Counted from the stretch's first letter, positions 1 to 8,788 are shown. The stretch: DNA of 64,000 nucleotides from Mycolicibacter minnesotensis (GCF_010731755.1 NZ_AP022589.1:1798001-1862000); one strand, 5' to 3'. Made by a program: numbers and translations. The notes: generated by a model not told the origin, from the letters alone.

Positions 1-550
1 ACAGCATCCCCATCACGTGGAAGCCCACCGCCAGATGCCGCGACTCGTCGGCGTTGACCTTGTTGAGCACGACGTTCAGCAGCGGGTCTTTGATCTCGTC
101 GGTGAGAAACTTCAGCAGCGCCCCGTCGAGAGCCACCTCCAACATCGGGATCGACGTCGCGTGGTACTCGAAGGGAATCCGGTCGGACACCTTGTCCACC
201 ATGTCCAGCGTGTAGGCGATCTGGGCTTTCGGCAGCGGGACCTCATCCCCGTCCAACAGTCCCCACCGCCTCATCAGAGCCAGTTCGGCGTTGGCGTGCT
301 TCTGTTCTTCGGCGTGGAAGTACCTGTAGATCTCCCGCAACGTGTCGTTGGGCGCCTTCTGGGCCATGCTCGCGAAGGCGCGCGCGCCGAGGTGCTCGAT
401 CCACATCAGGTCTGCCATGAAGACCTTCAGTTTCGGCTTCTGTTCCTCGGTGACCAGCTCGGCGCCGGGGGCGTCCCAGTCGATGTCGGCTAGCACCCAT
501 TGCCGGCTCTTGATCTTGGCCAGCGTCTGTTCCAAATCCAGCGTCGTCAT
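1..550 (-). CDS. Ferritin-like di-iron protein, 3' end outside window
   Basis: The frame reads from ATG at 550 leftward and runs off the window at position 1; 183 codons are visible. The protein is all-helical in character and carries ferritin-like metal motifs: a Glu in MWIEHLG near residue 51, EEQKHANAE near residue 80, and DESRHLAVGF near residue 171. Such E...ExxH...DExRH patterns bind a di-iron centre in ferritin-like oxidases, oxygenases and AurF-type enzymes. Which reaction it performs cannot be told from this part. It is transcribed away from the PE-PPE-domain gene at 786, so the 235-bp gap between them is a divergent promoter region. The family match is from motifs only; the missing C-terminus would help to separate an oxygenase from a storage-type protein. 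Confidence 0.7.
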   Translation of the reverse strand, partial: MTTLDLEQTLAKIKSRQWVLADIDWDAPGAELVTEEQKPKLKVFMADLMWIEHLGARAFASMAQKAPNDTLREIYRYFHAEEQKHANAELALMRRWGLLDGDEVPLPKAQIAYTLDMVDKVSDRIPFEYHATSIPMLEVALDGALLKFLTDEIKDPLLNVVLNKVNADESRHLAVGFHVMGML

Positions 551-612
551 CGCCCTCGTCCTGTCTCCTCGGCGCGCATCGCGTCAGCGTCGCATCACAC
601 GATGCCATCCGT

Positions 613-625
613 CAATAGGATATTG
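613..625. promoter_or_regulatory. Small palindrome in divergent promoter region
   Basis: CAATA-GGA-TATTG is a perfect 5-bp inverted repeat with a 3-nt centre, 63 bp upstream of the minus-strand ferritin-like gene. It could be an operator for the genes at 550 and 786. No known regulator consensus was recognised; the call rests on position and symmetry only. Confidence 0.2.
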
Positions 626-785
626 CCAGTTACGCCTGTCATTAAGACGGCGCAGGGCGCTCGTGTCGCCAGCCGGGAGCATTGACTTCGCCTGGGAGCC
701 CCTGCGATGATCGCCCTCAGGTTCGGCTTTGGATTTACTCGTGTGATTTTTAGCTGCGGGGTGGCCCGTTGCGGAAGGACGCCCC

Positions 786-1757
786 GTGATGCTGACCAAG
801 GTCTTCGCCCCGATCGCGATCGCCGGAACCGTGGCAGGAGGGGTGCTGGCCGCCCCGGTGACCCACGCCGCGCACATCGACGTCAGCCTGCTGTCGGGCA
901 CCGCGTTCTTCGTCGGCCCGACGACGCTCTCGACGCCGTCACCGAGCTTCGCTCAAACCGCCGCCGACCTGTTCCTGCAGCCCCTGGGCTTCGACGGCGG
1001 CGACGACTTGGACTCCTGCGTGGTCGGTGTCGGCGTGTGCGACGCGCCGCTGCGCGTGCTGTCCACCCCGGCGCTGATCCAGCAGGGCCACAGCAGTTTC
1101 GTCGGTGCCGCCGAGATCGTCCGGGCGGTACAAGCCGAACTCCAGGCCAATCCCGACGCCTATAACGCCGAGAACCCGCTCTGGATCTTCGGCTACTCGC
1201 AGGGCGCCACAGCAGGTTCCATCGCGATGGCCCAGTTGGCCCACGACGGCGTCGATCCCGAGGCCCTGCACTTTGTCTTCATCGGCAACCCGGCCGGCGA
1301 GGGCGGCGCGTGGTCGGAGCGCGAAGCGGATCCGCTGACGGTCGACGGACTGCTCAACGGCTTCCTGACCCCCAACAACGCGTTCACCACCACCGTCTAC
1401 TCGGTGCCAAATGACCCCGTGGCCGACGCCTCGTCACCTTCCGCGCTCGGGCTGTTGTGGGAGCACATGATGTACCTCGGACTGACCCCCGGTCAGGTCG
1501 CCGACCAGAGCATCACCACCGACGGGTTGATCACCAACGTCGGCATCTCCGGTGACTTCGACCCGTTCACCACCTGGCTCAACGCCTTCGGCAACGGACT
1601 GGCCGACAGCAGCTGGTGGGAGGGCATCTTCTATTCGCTGGTGGCGTCCATCTACGGGGCCTTCGGCAACATCGAGGGCTTCTTCGGCGACTGGCTCGGC
1701 ATTGACTGGGGCGGCGTCGAGGACACCCTCGACTTCTGGTTCCCGGCGGACGCCTAA
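786..1757 (+). CDS. Secreted PE-PPE-domain serine hydrolase
   Basis: 323 residues. An N-terminal signal-like segment (hydrophobic, Ala/Gly rich, ending near AAPVTHA at about residue 28) is followed by a PE-PPE domain (PF08237), an alpha/beta-hydrolase fold usually found at the C-terminus of PE or PPE proteins. The nucleophile elbow GYSQGA places the catalytic Ser near residue 138. There is no PE or PPE N-terminal domain, so export is probably through the general secretory route. Family members with known activity are lipid esterases or acyl transferases at the cell envelope. The start may be GTG at 786 or ATG at 789. It is a different subtype from the Chp-like protein at 17792, and no lipid biosynthesis genes adjoin it. 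Substrate unknown. Confidence 0.85.
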   Translation: MMLTKVFAPIAIAGTVAGGVLAAPVTHAAHIDVSLLSGTAFFVGPTTLSTPSPSFAQTAADLFLQPLGFDGGDDLDSCVVGVGVCDAPLRVLSTPALIQQGHSSFVGAAEIVRAVQAELQANPDAYNAENPLWIFGYSQGATAGSIAMAQLAHDGVDPEALHFVFIGNPAGEGGAWSEREADPLTVDGLLNGFLTPNNAFTTTVYSVPNDPVADASSPSALGLLWEHMMYLGLTPGQVADQSITTDGLITNVGISGDFDPFTTWLNAFGNGLADSSWWEGIFYSLVASIYGAFGNIEGFFGDWLGIDWGGVEDTLDFWFPADA

Positions 1758-1779
1758 CGCCTCTGGCGATAATGGCCGG

Positions 1780-2808
1780 ATGGCCGACCGCAACGCGCCC
1801 GCTATTCCCGTCATCGCGCTCACCGGCTACCTCGGTGCGGGCAAGACCACCCTGCTCAACCATGTGCTGCGGGCACCGGGGGCGCGAATCGGGGTGATTA
1901 TCAACGACTTCGGCGAGCTCAACGTCGACGCCGGCCTGGTCACCGGCCAGGTCGATGAACCGGTGTCGATCGCCGGGGGGTGCATCTGCCACCTGCCCGA
2001 TGAGGGCGGCCTGGACGACGCGCTGGAGAAGCTGGCCGATCCCAAACTGGCACTGGACGCGATCATCATCGAGGCGAGCGGGGTGGCTGAGCCGGCTGAC
2101 GTATCGCGGGTCATCCGGTTCAGCGGAGTGGAGCGGATCCGGCACGGCGGGGTGGTCGACGTCATCGACGCTGTCGAGCACTTCGACACCGTCGACATCG
2201 GCGCTTTGCCGCCGCCACGCTACGGCGTGGCCTCCCTGGTGGTGGTCAACAAGATGGATCGGATCGCCGAGGACGCCCGCGCCGAATTCCTGGCCCGGGT
2301 CGAGGGCCGGGTGCGCGACCTCAATCCCGACGCCTATGTGGTGGGCGCGGTGGCCGGACGCGTGGACCCCCGCCTGCTCTACGACATCAATGACGGTGAC
2401 CAGGCCGGGCAGATGTCGTTTCGGGAACTTCTGCTCGACGGCGCCGCCCCTTCTCACGATGACCATCACGATCATGTGCACGCGGCCTCTGTCACCGTCG
2501 TGGGCGACGGCGCCGTGGACCCGGGCCCGCTCCTAGACCTTCTGGAGCAGCCACCGCGCGGGGTCTACCGGATGAAGGGCACCGTCGCGATCGGCAAGCG
2601 CCACTACCTGTTCAACGTCGTCCGCAGGTCCGTTCACGTGACGACGGCTGCTGCGGGGGCGGGACCCAGCCACCTGGTTGCGATCGGCACCGACCTCGAC
2701 ATCGCGGATGTGCAGGCACGCCTCGAGGTTGCTCTTCGCCCGGCCGGCGAGAAGGTGGCCGCAGCGGGAATGCGACGGCTACAACGGTTGCGGCAGTACA
2801 GCATCTAG
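1780..2808 (+). CDS. CobW/COG0523-family GTPase (putative metallochaperone)
   Basis: 342 residues from ATG 1780; longer upstream reading in the same frame overlaps the previous gene and is not family sequence. The N-terminal G domain has Walker A GYLGAGKTT near residue 15, a Walker B/G3 region, and the G4 motif NKMD. A C-terminal CobW_C domain follows a His-rich stretch (HDDHHDHVHA, near residues 228-237). COG0523 proteins deliver Zn, Co or other metals to client enzymes. The usual CxCC metal motif after Walker A is here GGCICH, with the last Cys replaced by His, still able to bind metal. Start lies 22 nt after the PE-PPE gene, so co-transcription is likely. Client unknown. Confidence 0.88.
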   Translation: MADRNAPAIPVIALTGYLGAGKTTLLNHVLRAPGARIGVIINDFGELNVDAGLVTGQVDEPVSIAGGCICHLPDEGGLDDALEKLADPKLALDAIIIEASGVAEPADVSRVIRFSGVERIRHGGVVDVIDAVEHFDTVDIGALPPPRYGVASLVVVNKMDRIAEDARAEFLARVEGRVRDLNPDAYVVGAVAGRVDPRLLYDINDGDQAGQMSFRELLLDGAAPSHDDHHDHVHAASVTVVGDGAVDPGPLLDLLEQPPRGVYRMKGTVAIGKRHYLFNVVRRSVHVTTAAAGAGPSHLVAIGTDLDIADVQARLEVALRPAGEKVAAAGMRRLQRLRQYSI

Positions 2809-2831
2809 CACGGAGACTTGGACCGAAGGAC

Positions 2832-3752
2832 TTACTCCGCAGCGGATCCGATGAAGTCGACGCCCGCGCGGATAGCGGGGCGGTGCCTCAAGATCCGGAA
2901 GTGCGCCAGCCTGCCGAGTCCCGCTGTCGTCATCAGCCGCGCACCCGGCCACGACGCGACGACCTTCTCACTCGTCACGTACGGAGTATCGGGGTCATCG
3001 GGGTCGTGGATAAGCAGCAGCGGCGGATAGTCGGTGCGCTCGGCGATCCGGACCATGTTGGTGTCCTCGAGCGGCATGCCGATACGGCGTTCCAGGCGTC
3101 GGTGCAGGCCCGCGCGGATCCGTCTACCGAAGTTGTGGCGCGCGGCGAACAGATCCAGGTAGATCGGGAACTCGCCCATGGGCGCCAGGAACACCAACCG
3201 CCCCACCGTCGCGCCCCACGATGCCGCGAAGGCGGTCGCGTTCGCGCCCAGGGAGTGCGCGACCACCGCACGCGCCGGCCCATGCGTCTCGATCATGGCC
3301 GCGACCGCTTCGGCGCACTCAATGGCGGTGGTGCGGCCGGGCGCCAAGACGCCTGGATCGGACTCGTTGTGGCTGGGCAGGTCGAAGGCGATGACACGGT
3401 GACCGGCGGCGACCAGGGGTTTGATGAACATGCCCAGGTGTGGGCGGCGCCCGCCCCAGCCGTGCACAAGGTAGACCGGCGGCCCCTCCCCCCAGGATTC
3501 GCCCACGATCCGGTGCCCGCTCCAGTACGCCTCTAACGGCTCTCCGGGCGGGACGCCGGGCGGCATGCGCAGGCTGGACTCGAGAACCGGCGGCGTGCAC
3601 CACAGTTCAAGCGCCCAGCGTGACCCGATCGCGGGCGCGACTCGCTCCAGTATCCAGAACAGGCGGCGGACCCCCGGGGCCACCGGCGGTTGGACACCGG
3701 AGCCTTCCACGTCCAGAACGATCGGGCTGGTGGGGTCAGTTGGCTCCGACAC
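2832..3752 (-). CDS. Alpha/beta hydrolase
   Basis: 306 residues. The oxyanion-hole region is HGWGG, and the nucleophile elbow AHSLGA puts Ser near residue 167 in the alpha/beta-hydrolase fold. A late Asp-rich strand (IHDPDDPDTP) and a His in RLAHFRIL complete a plausible triad. There is no signal peptide, so it is probably a cytosolic esterase or lipase-like enzyme. It converges with the CobW gene (23-nt gap) and shares strand with the MpaB-like gene upstream, 49 bp away. Substrate cannot be told from sequence. Confidence 0.85.
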   Translation of the reverse strand: MSEPTDPTSPIVLDVEGSGVQPPVAPGVRRLFWILERVAPAIGSRWALELWCTPPVLESSLRMPPGVPPGEPLEAYWSGHRIVGESWGEGPPVYLVHGWGGRRPHLGMFIKPLVAAGHRVIAFDLPSHNESDPGVLAPGRTTAIECAEAVAAMIETHGPARAVVAHSLGANATAFAASWGATVGRLVFLAPMGEFPIYLDLFAARHNFGRRIRAGLHRRLERRIGMPLEDTNMVRIAERTDYPPLLLIHDPDDPDTPYVTSEKVVASWPGARLMTTAGLGRLAHFRILRHRPAIRAGVDFIGSAAE

Positions 3753-3801
3753 ACATCGAGGTTAGCGAGGCGGTGCGGCCTGCAGGCATCATTCCGGCCT
3801 C

Positions 3802-5190
3802 TCAGCCGGTGAAGCCCTCACCGGAGGTCGAACGGTCGTGATGGGTGTACGTCAGTGACATCTGCCGACCCCGGGCGATCTTGTTCAACATCGCGACTCG
3901 CTCGTGCGCCACCGCCCCAGTCCTCTTACGGCGCTCACGGATCGGGTTGGACCACGGCACCCAGTCCGCCACCATGGCGATGCGCACGTTGAGCCGGGTG
4001 AGCCGCTCGAAGTTCTGCACGTGACGGCGGAAGTTGTAGCCCAGCGGTTCAAAGATGGTGCCCACCAACATGGCATCGATCTGCTCGTAGCCGAAGACGA
4101 CGCCGGCCGGCGCAAAGGCGATCATCGAGGTGATCTGTTTGGCGTACTTGGACATCAACTTCCGAACCGGGGCCGGCAGGGTCCCGATCAGCGTTTCCAG
4201 GTGCTCGGGACCAGCGATCGCGTCGACGAGCTCGGCACGCCACGGTGAGGGGTTACCGCCGCGGGCGAGCACATAGTTCAGCGATTTGATCAATTCCAGG
4301 CCATTAGCGGAATGCAGCATCTCCGGGGCACCCCACAGCCGGCCCGAGAACGAGGAGTACTCGGCGAGGTCTTCGAGCTGGTCCTTGGTCAGCTTGCGCC
4401 CGAACGCGTGGTCGACGAGACGGCCCAGCAGCATGCCACTGCCGAATCCCAGCAACGACGTCACGGGAATAGGCTCCCCGTACTTGAGATAGAGGTCATC
4501 GCCCCACTTGCGCCGGAGCCCACGACTGGCCAGTGCGTGCATCAACCGCACTCGCACCACGTCCTGGAATGCCTCGGAGTGCCGATCGAAGATCTCGGGC
4601 AAGGTGAACTCGGCGAAGACGCGCGCCGTTTCGATAAAGCGGCGCGGGCCGTCGTCGGCGAATCGCCCGGTGGCGCCGGTGGCCGCCGAGATGTCGCCGG
4701 TCATTGCAGTTTCATAGACCGCCCAGCCGCGAATGATGGTGAGGGCAGCGAGGGTGCTCGACATCGCGAGCATCCGGCCGCGTTCCGCGGCGGCAAGGTC
4801 GAATTGCGCGGGAAGCTGATCAAGATGCTCGAACAGGTCGACGAGCTCTTGGGGCGGATCTTCCAGGGTTTCAATACCCTGCGTCAGGGCCTGCTCAAAC
4901 AGGGCGCGGCCCCGCTGCGGCCCCAGGCGTTCAAATGCGTCGACGACACCGATCATGTGTTCGTCGCGCTGCCAGAAATAGTCGTCGCGCAGGCGGGTGA
5001 TGTCGTTGGGCCCGACCTCTTTGTCGATGTCGATCCACGGCCCGAACATGAACTGGCGCATCTGGCGCCACTGGGCGGCGAATTGGTCGCGGCCCGGCGG
5101 GATGGGCCGCAATGGCCGGTCAGGGTGATCGCGTCGATTGAAATCGACGTCCTCGAGGCGGATCTTCGGACGTTCGCCGGTCACAGTCAC
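3802..5190 (-). CDS. MpaB/Lcp-like oxygenase (DUF2236)
   Basis: 462 residues from a GTG start. The protein is mainly helical, with the conserved Arg-His region VRVRLMHALASR in the middle and the pattern of DUF2236 proteins. The family includes the heme-dependent rubber oxygenase Lcp and fungal MpaB. In Lcp, a His and Arg/Thr in this region bind heme or act in catalysis, which suggests a heme-containing oxygenase here. No signal peptide or Tat motif is visible, unlike secreted Lcp, so it likely acts inside the cell. Mycobacteria carry many DUF2236 paralogues, mostly of unknown substrate. It may share a transcript with the hydrolase downstream. Confidence 0.8.
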   Translation of the reverse strand: MTVTGERPKIRLEDVDFNRRDHPDRPLRPIPPGRDQFAAQWRQMRQFMFGPWIDIDKEVGPNDITRLRDDYFWQRDEHMIGVVDAFERLGPQRGRALFEQALTQGIETLEDPPQELVDLFEHLDQLPAQFDLAAAERGRMLAMSSTLAALTIIRGWAVYETAMTGDISAATGATGRFADDGPRRFIETARVFAEFTLPEIFDRHSEAFQDVVRVRLMHALASRGLRRKWGDDLYLKYGEPIPVTSLLGFGSGMLLGRLVDHAFGRKLTKDQLEDLAEYSSFSGRLWGAPEMLHSANGLELIKSLNYVLARGGNPSPWRAELVDAIAGPEHLETLIGTLPAPVRKLMSKYAKQITSMIAFAPAGVVFGYEQIDAMLVGTIFEPLGYNFRRHVQNFERLTRLNVRIAMVADWVPWSNPIRERRKRTGAVAHERVAMLNKIARGRQMSLTYTHHDRSTSGEGFTG

Positions 5191-5607
5191 GCGAGTAACC
5201 CAATCTCGAAGCAGGCCAATTTCCGCGACGCTATCACACGGTGCAGCAGGAGCGATCTCTAATTCCGATTGGTGCTAATTCTCTTCTATGTGAGCGTCGC
5301 CACCTCGCTAATGGGTGGCACAACTAGGCCGTGCTGCGACGCTTTCCTATACCGCCACGTTTCGGAAGTCGTTGGGGCAGAGCGCCGTTCGGCTCATAGC
5401 CTATAGCCATGCGACGAATATCCCTGCGCCAGTTTGCCCGAAAGTGAACTGCACCTACGAATTCGGCGCGCTGCTTCCCCGCGCTTCTCCGGGGCCATTC
5501 AATCCGCGGGTTGTCCACCATGTTGGGAAAAGCCCTGTTGCCGGGCGGACGGCCAGATAGAGTTGCCGGTGGATCTATCTGGCAGTGTTGCGTAGCGGTG
5601 TCGACGA
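5191..5607. other. Intergenic region, 417 bp
   Basis: This divergent gap between the MpaB-like gene and the SnoaL-like gene holds short open frames that resemble no family and lack convincing ribosome binding sites. Base composition dips around 5255-5300, fitting a promoter region for the flanking genes. No RNA gene or repeat was recognised. Confidence 0.4.
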
Positions 5608-5970
5608 ATGAGGGGTCCAGCCTTGCCTTTTGAGAACATCATCGTTGCCCACCTGAACGCCTGGAATTCCCCGAGCGGGTCCGCACGGGAGCAGGCGATC
5701 GCCGAGGTCTACTCCCCAGACGTGTTCGTCGGTGAGCCGGCAGACGCGCTCACTGGCCACGAGGGCGTTGAGGCCGCGATAGCTGCTCTGCAGGCCCAGC
5801 TCCCGGAAACCGTGATCACCCGCACCGGGCCGACGCAGACGTCACAAGACCTGGTGACCTACGCCTGGACACTCGGTCCCGCCAACGGCCCCGCCCTGGC
5901 ATCCGGCCGCGACGTCCTGATCATCCACAACGAAAAGGTTTCGAGCCTCTACGTGATTATCGACGAGTAG
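5608..5970 (+). CDS. SnoaL-like / NTF2-fold protein
   Basis: 120 residues. The cone-shaped SnoaL/NTF2 fold is suggested by an N-terminal helix (IIVAHLNAWN), the segment AEVYSPDVFV, a helix (LTGHEGVEAAIAALQ), and alternating strands toward the C-terminus ending in SLYVIIDE. Family members are polyketide cyclases, isomerases, epoxide hydrolases or non-catalytic binding proteins, so no reaction is assigned. It stands alone, with the dehydrogenase remnant 35 bp downstream. Confidence 0.7.
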   Translation: MRGPALPFENIIVAHLNAWNSPSGSAREQAIAEVYSPDVFVGEPADALTGHEGVEAAIAALQAQLPETVITRTGPTQTSQDLVTYAWTLGPANGPALASGRDVLIIHNEKVSSLYVIIDE

Positions 5971-6005
5971 TAGCCCTGACGCTGTACCCCGGCATGATTG
6001 ATCCG

Positions 6006-6083
6006 ATGAAAGCCACGGTGCTCACCCGTGTCGGAGGCGCCGATGGTTTCGGGCTACGCGATGTCACCGTGCCGCACGTCGGA
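6006..6083 (+). pseudogene. N-terminal remnant of a zinc-type alcohol dehydrogenase (MDR family)
   Basis: About 26 residues from ATG 6006 match the typical start of medium-chain dehydrogenase/quinone reductase proteins: MKATVLTRVGG, then LRDVTVPHVG. After position 6083 the frame loses all similarity, and it then runs antisense through the DUF3297 gene. No catalytic or cofactor-binding part remains. This is the stump left by a deletion or insertion whose right edge lies next to the DUF3297 gene. Confidence 0.6.
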
Positions 6084-6110
6084 CTGGCCGAGGAACCTCT
6101 GCCGAGCCCG

Positions 6111-6368
6111 CTATTCCGCTGGGCGGAAATAGGGTTCCACCGTGCCGTTGAGCTTCACGACCATCGGATTGCCGCGGCGGTCTTTCGCGGTGGGTACCTC
6201 GACACGCACCCAGCCCTCGGCCACGTTGTATTCGCACACATTGGTTCTCTCGACACCATTGAAGCGAATACCCACGTCACGGCGGAGCACCTCTTCGTCG
6301 TAGAAGGCGCTGCGCGGATCGACGGAGAGCTGATTCGGTGGAACGTCTGCGCTGTGGTCTTCGCTCAT
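6111..6368 (-). CDS. DUF3297 family protein
   Basis: 85 residues from ATG 6368; an in-frame upstream extension to 6473 is not family sequence. The small protein shows the DUF3297 signature: PPNQLSVDPRSAFYDEE near the N-terminus, GIRFNGVERTNVCEYNV, then AEGWVRVEV and a C-terminal LNGTVEPYF. Function of the family is unknown; it is a soluble, probably single-domain protein. It sits antisense against the broken dehydrogenase stump and is likely part of the event that removed the rest of that gene. Confidence 0.85.
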   Translation of the reverse strand: MSEDHSADVPPNQLSVDPRSAFYDEEVLRRDVGIRFNGVERTNVCEYNVAEGWVRVEVPTAKDRRGNPMVVKLNGTVEPYFRPAE

Positions 6369-6654
6369 GATGGCTTTCGTTGAATGCTGCGTGGGGGCCT
6401 GGATTGCTTGGAAAGAATCTACGCGACTGCGCGGTGGTGGGGTGCGCGTAGGTGTCGGGGATCGCTGCAGCACCCGAGCCGTTTGAGGTGCTGAGCGGTG
6501 GCGCGTGGCGAGCGTGGGTGCCCGTGTAGCGTCAGCTAGAGCACAGCGGCACCGGCGCCGCCGCGGGGTCCGATCTGGGTAGACGGCGGCGGACGCCAGA
6601 GAAGTGCAGGTCGCCGGGTTAAGGCGGCCCAGAGATTGCCCAGGAGGCCATCGA

Positions 6655-7383
6655 GTGACCTACTGCATTGGGATAATGCTCGATAAGGGCGTCATCTTTG
6701 CCTCGGATTCCCGGACCAATGCCGGCGTCGACGATTTCGCCAAGTTCTGCAAGATGACGGTGTTCGAACGTACCGGTGAGCGCGTCATCGTCTTGTTGAG
6801 TTCGGGCAACCTCGCCGGAACCCAGTCCGTGATCAGCTTGCTGTCGCAGCGCTGCGCCGAGGGCGATGCGGCCACTAATGTCCTGGGCGCCAAGACCATG
6901 TTCGACGTCTGTCGGTTGGTCTCGGACGCGATGCGCGAGACCGAGCAGCGCGACGCCGAGTACTTAGAACAGAGCAAGGTTCCCTTCAACGCTTCGTTTA
7001 TCGTCGGTGGGCAGATCGCCGGCGAGCCGGTAAGGCTTTTCCGGATCTATGCCGAGGGTAATTTCATCGAAGCAGGACCCGACACCTTGTTCTTGCAAAC
7101 CGGCGAAACCAAGTATGGAAAGCCGATCCTGGACCGGGCACTTACCCACGAAACGTCCCTTGCCGACGCTACGAAGTGCGTTCTGGTGTCGTTCGATTCG
7201 ACCATTCGCAGTAATCTCTCGGTCGGTATGCCCATCGACCTGATCTGCTACGAAAAAGACAGCCTGACCGTGCAATGGCGGCGGCGATTCGATGAGGGTG
7301 ACCCGTACTTCACTGCGGTGAGCGAGGCGTGGGGCGAAGGTACCAAACAGGTCTTCAGCCGCCTGCCGGTCTTGCGTTGGTAG
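6655..7383 (+). CDS. Anbu-type proteasome-like protease
   Basis: 242 residues from GTG 6655, chosen because CAGGAGG lies 7 nt upstream and because the family begins at TYC. After removal of the initiator Met, Thr becomes the N-terminal nucleophile. The sequence TYCIGIMLDKGVIFASDSRT followed by NAGVDDFAKFCKM and VIVLLSSGNLAGTQ is the hallmark of Anbu, the ancestral beta-subunit relative of the 20S proteasome and HslV. Anbu proteins are known to self-assemble into open-ring or helical oligomers; substrates are unclear. Next to it, 135 bp downstream, is a transglutaminase-like gene, a known Anbu neighbour. The other usual partners, an ATP-grasp protein and an alpha-E (DUF403) protein, are not here. 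Confidence 0.88.
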   Translation: MTYCIGIMLDKGVIFASDSRTNAGVDDFAKFCKMTVFERTGERVIVLLSSGNLAGTQSVISLLSQRCAEGDAATNVLGAKTMFDVCRLVSDAMRETEQRDAEYLEQSKVPFNASFIVGGQIAGEPVRLFRIYAEGNFIEAGPDTLFLQTGETKYGKPILDRALTHETSLADATKCVLVSFDSTIRSNLSVGMPIDLICYEKDSLTVQWRRRFDEGDPYFTAVSEAWGEGTKQVFSRLPVLRW

Positions 7384-7518
7384 CGGGTAGCGAGCTGATC
7401 AATTCTGTGCACGTGGTGCACGCCCCAATGATGCGGCACACACCGAAGAGCTAGACCAAGAATCTCTTCCATCACCGTCGACCATGTGGCACGCCCCATG
7501 GGATGCAGGAGGCCCATC

Positions 7519-8331
7519 ATGAAAATTCGCGTCGGCTTCGAGATGATCTTCGACTGCCCGGAACCAACCCCGATGATCTTCAACCTGAACGTCCACTTCA
7601 GCCGAGTGTCCGATCTCGTCGGCCGTGACGCCTTGTTGGTCGATCCACCGGTCCCGGTCGTCGGCTACCGGGATGAATTCGGCAACTGGTGCACTCGCAT
7701 TGTCGCGCCGCAAGGCCGCATCCGCGTCTGGGCCGACGCAGTCGTCAACGACAGCGGTTCTCCCGACCCCGTTGTTCCCGGGGCGCAACAGATTCCGGTT
7801 CCGGAGCTGCCCGCGGAAACTCTCGTATACCTGCTCGGGAGTCGATACTGCGATACCGATCGACTGTCGCAGACCGCGTGGGACCTCTTCGGCCAGACAC
7901 CCACCGGGTGGGATCGCGTTCAGGCGATCTGCGACTACGTCCATCGGCACATCACTTTCGACTACCAGCAGGCAGACAGCACCCGGACCGCGCTCGAAGC
8001 CTTCAACGATCGAGTCGGCGTCTGCCGTGACTTCACGCATCTGGCCGTGGCCTTCTGTCGTTGCATGAATATCCCGGCCCGCTACTGCACGGGCTACCTG
8101 GGTCACGTCGGAATGCCGTCGACCCAAGAGCCCGTCGATTTCGCGGCCTGGTTCGAGGTTTTCCTGGACGGGCAGTGGCACACCTTCGATGCGCGCAATA
8201 ACGTGCCGCGCATCGGCAGGGTCTTGATTGCGCGCGGACGCGATGCCGCCGACGTCGCACTGAGCAATGCCTTCGGCACCAACACGCTGACGAGCTTCAA
8301 CGTGTGGACCGAAGAGATACCGGGAGATTGA
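7519..8331 (+). CDS. Transglutaminase-like cysteine protease-fold protein
   Basis: 270 residues from ATG 7519, preceded by AGGAGG at 7507-7512. The N-terminal beta-rich domain (bacterial transglutaminase-like N) is followed by the catalytic core with Cys in RVGVCRDFTH, His in the DFAAWFEVFLDGQWHTFDAR region, and Asp in the latter segment, giving a Cys-His-Asp triad. Proteins of this type accompany Anbu in many bacteria and may act as peptidases or amidases. The initiation signal is as strong as that of the Anbu gene, so the two probably form a functional pair. Whether it cross-links or cleaves cannot be told. Confidence 0.87.
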   Translation: MKIRVGFEMIFDCPEPTPMIFNLNVHFSRVSDLVGRDALLVDPPVPVVGYRDEFGNWCTRIVAPQGRIRVWADAVVNDSGSPDPVVPGAQQIPVPELPAETLVYLLGSRYCDTDRLSQTAWDLFGQTPTGWDRVQAICDYVHRHITFDYQQADSTRTALEAFNDRVGVCRDFTHLAVAFCRCMNIPARYCTGYLGHVGMPSTQEPVDFAAWFEVFLDGQWHTFDARNNVPRIGRVLIARGRDAADVALSNAFGTNTLTSFNVWTEEIPGD

Positions 8332-8419
8332 GCAGGTAGCCGCACGTGCCGGGTCACGGATTCGCCGGTCAGCGCTTGGTTGGCGGCCAGGAGTTCTGCG
8401 CGGGTCTAGCGTAGGCGGA

Positions 8420-8788
8420 ATGGGTCTGTTCAGTCATGAGGAGTTCCGGGATCCGGCCGACGACGTCGACGCCGGCGATCGTGGTGGGGCTGTCGAGCGA
8501 GCGCGACGTGCTGAGCTGGGCGAGTACGCCGTTGATGAACCTGTGGTGGTGGGTCCGGGATTGCCACCTGAGGATGGTTCGTGCGGTCAGTTCGCTGTTC
8601 AGTTTCACGTGTCTACGTCAATGCTGCTCGGGCTCAAACGGATTGCGGATACGCGTGGGGTGAGCGTACCGGAGGTATGCCGTCAGGTGATCGGCGTGTT
8701 TGTCGCCCAGCAGGAGGGTGAGCTGAGCGCGCTGCTTGCTGCCGAGTCCGAGGCGGCTGACTACCGGCCGAGCTTGGGCCAGGCGTAG
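8420..8788 (+). CDS. Possible ribbon-helix-helix protein (uncertain ORF)
   Basis: 122 codons from ATG 8420. Only the C-terminal half looks like a family: FHVSTSMLLGLKRIADTRG followed by VSVPEVCRQVIGVFV fits the strand-helix-helix pattern of ribbon-helix-helix DNA-binding proteins. The N-terminal 65 residues are Asp/Glu/Gly-rich and resemble nothing known. There is no strong ribosome binding site and the opposite strand is also partly open here, so the region may be a decayed remnant. No toxin-like partner is next to it. Confidence 0.35.
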   Translation: MGLFSHEEFRDPADDVDAGDRGGAVERARRAELGEYAVDEPVVVGPGLPPEDGSCGQFAVQFHVSTSMLLGLKRIADTRGVSVPEVCRQVIGVFVAQQEGELSALLAAESEAADYRPSLGQA

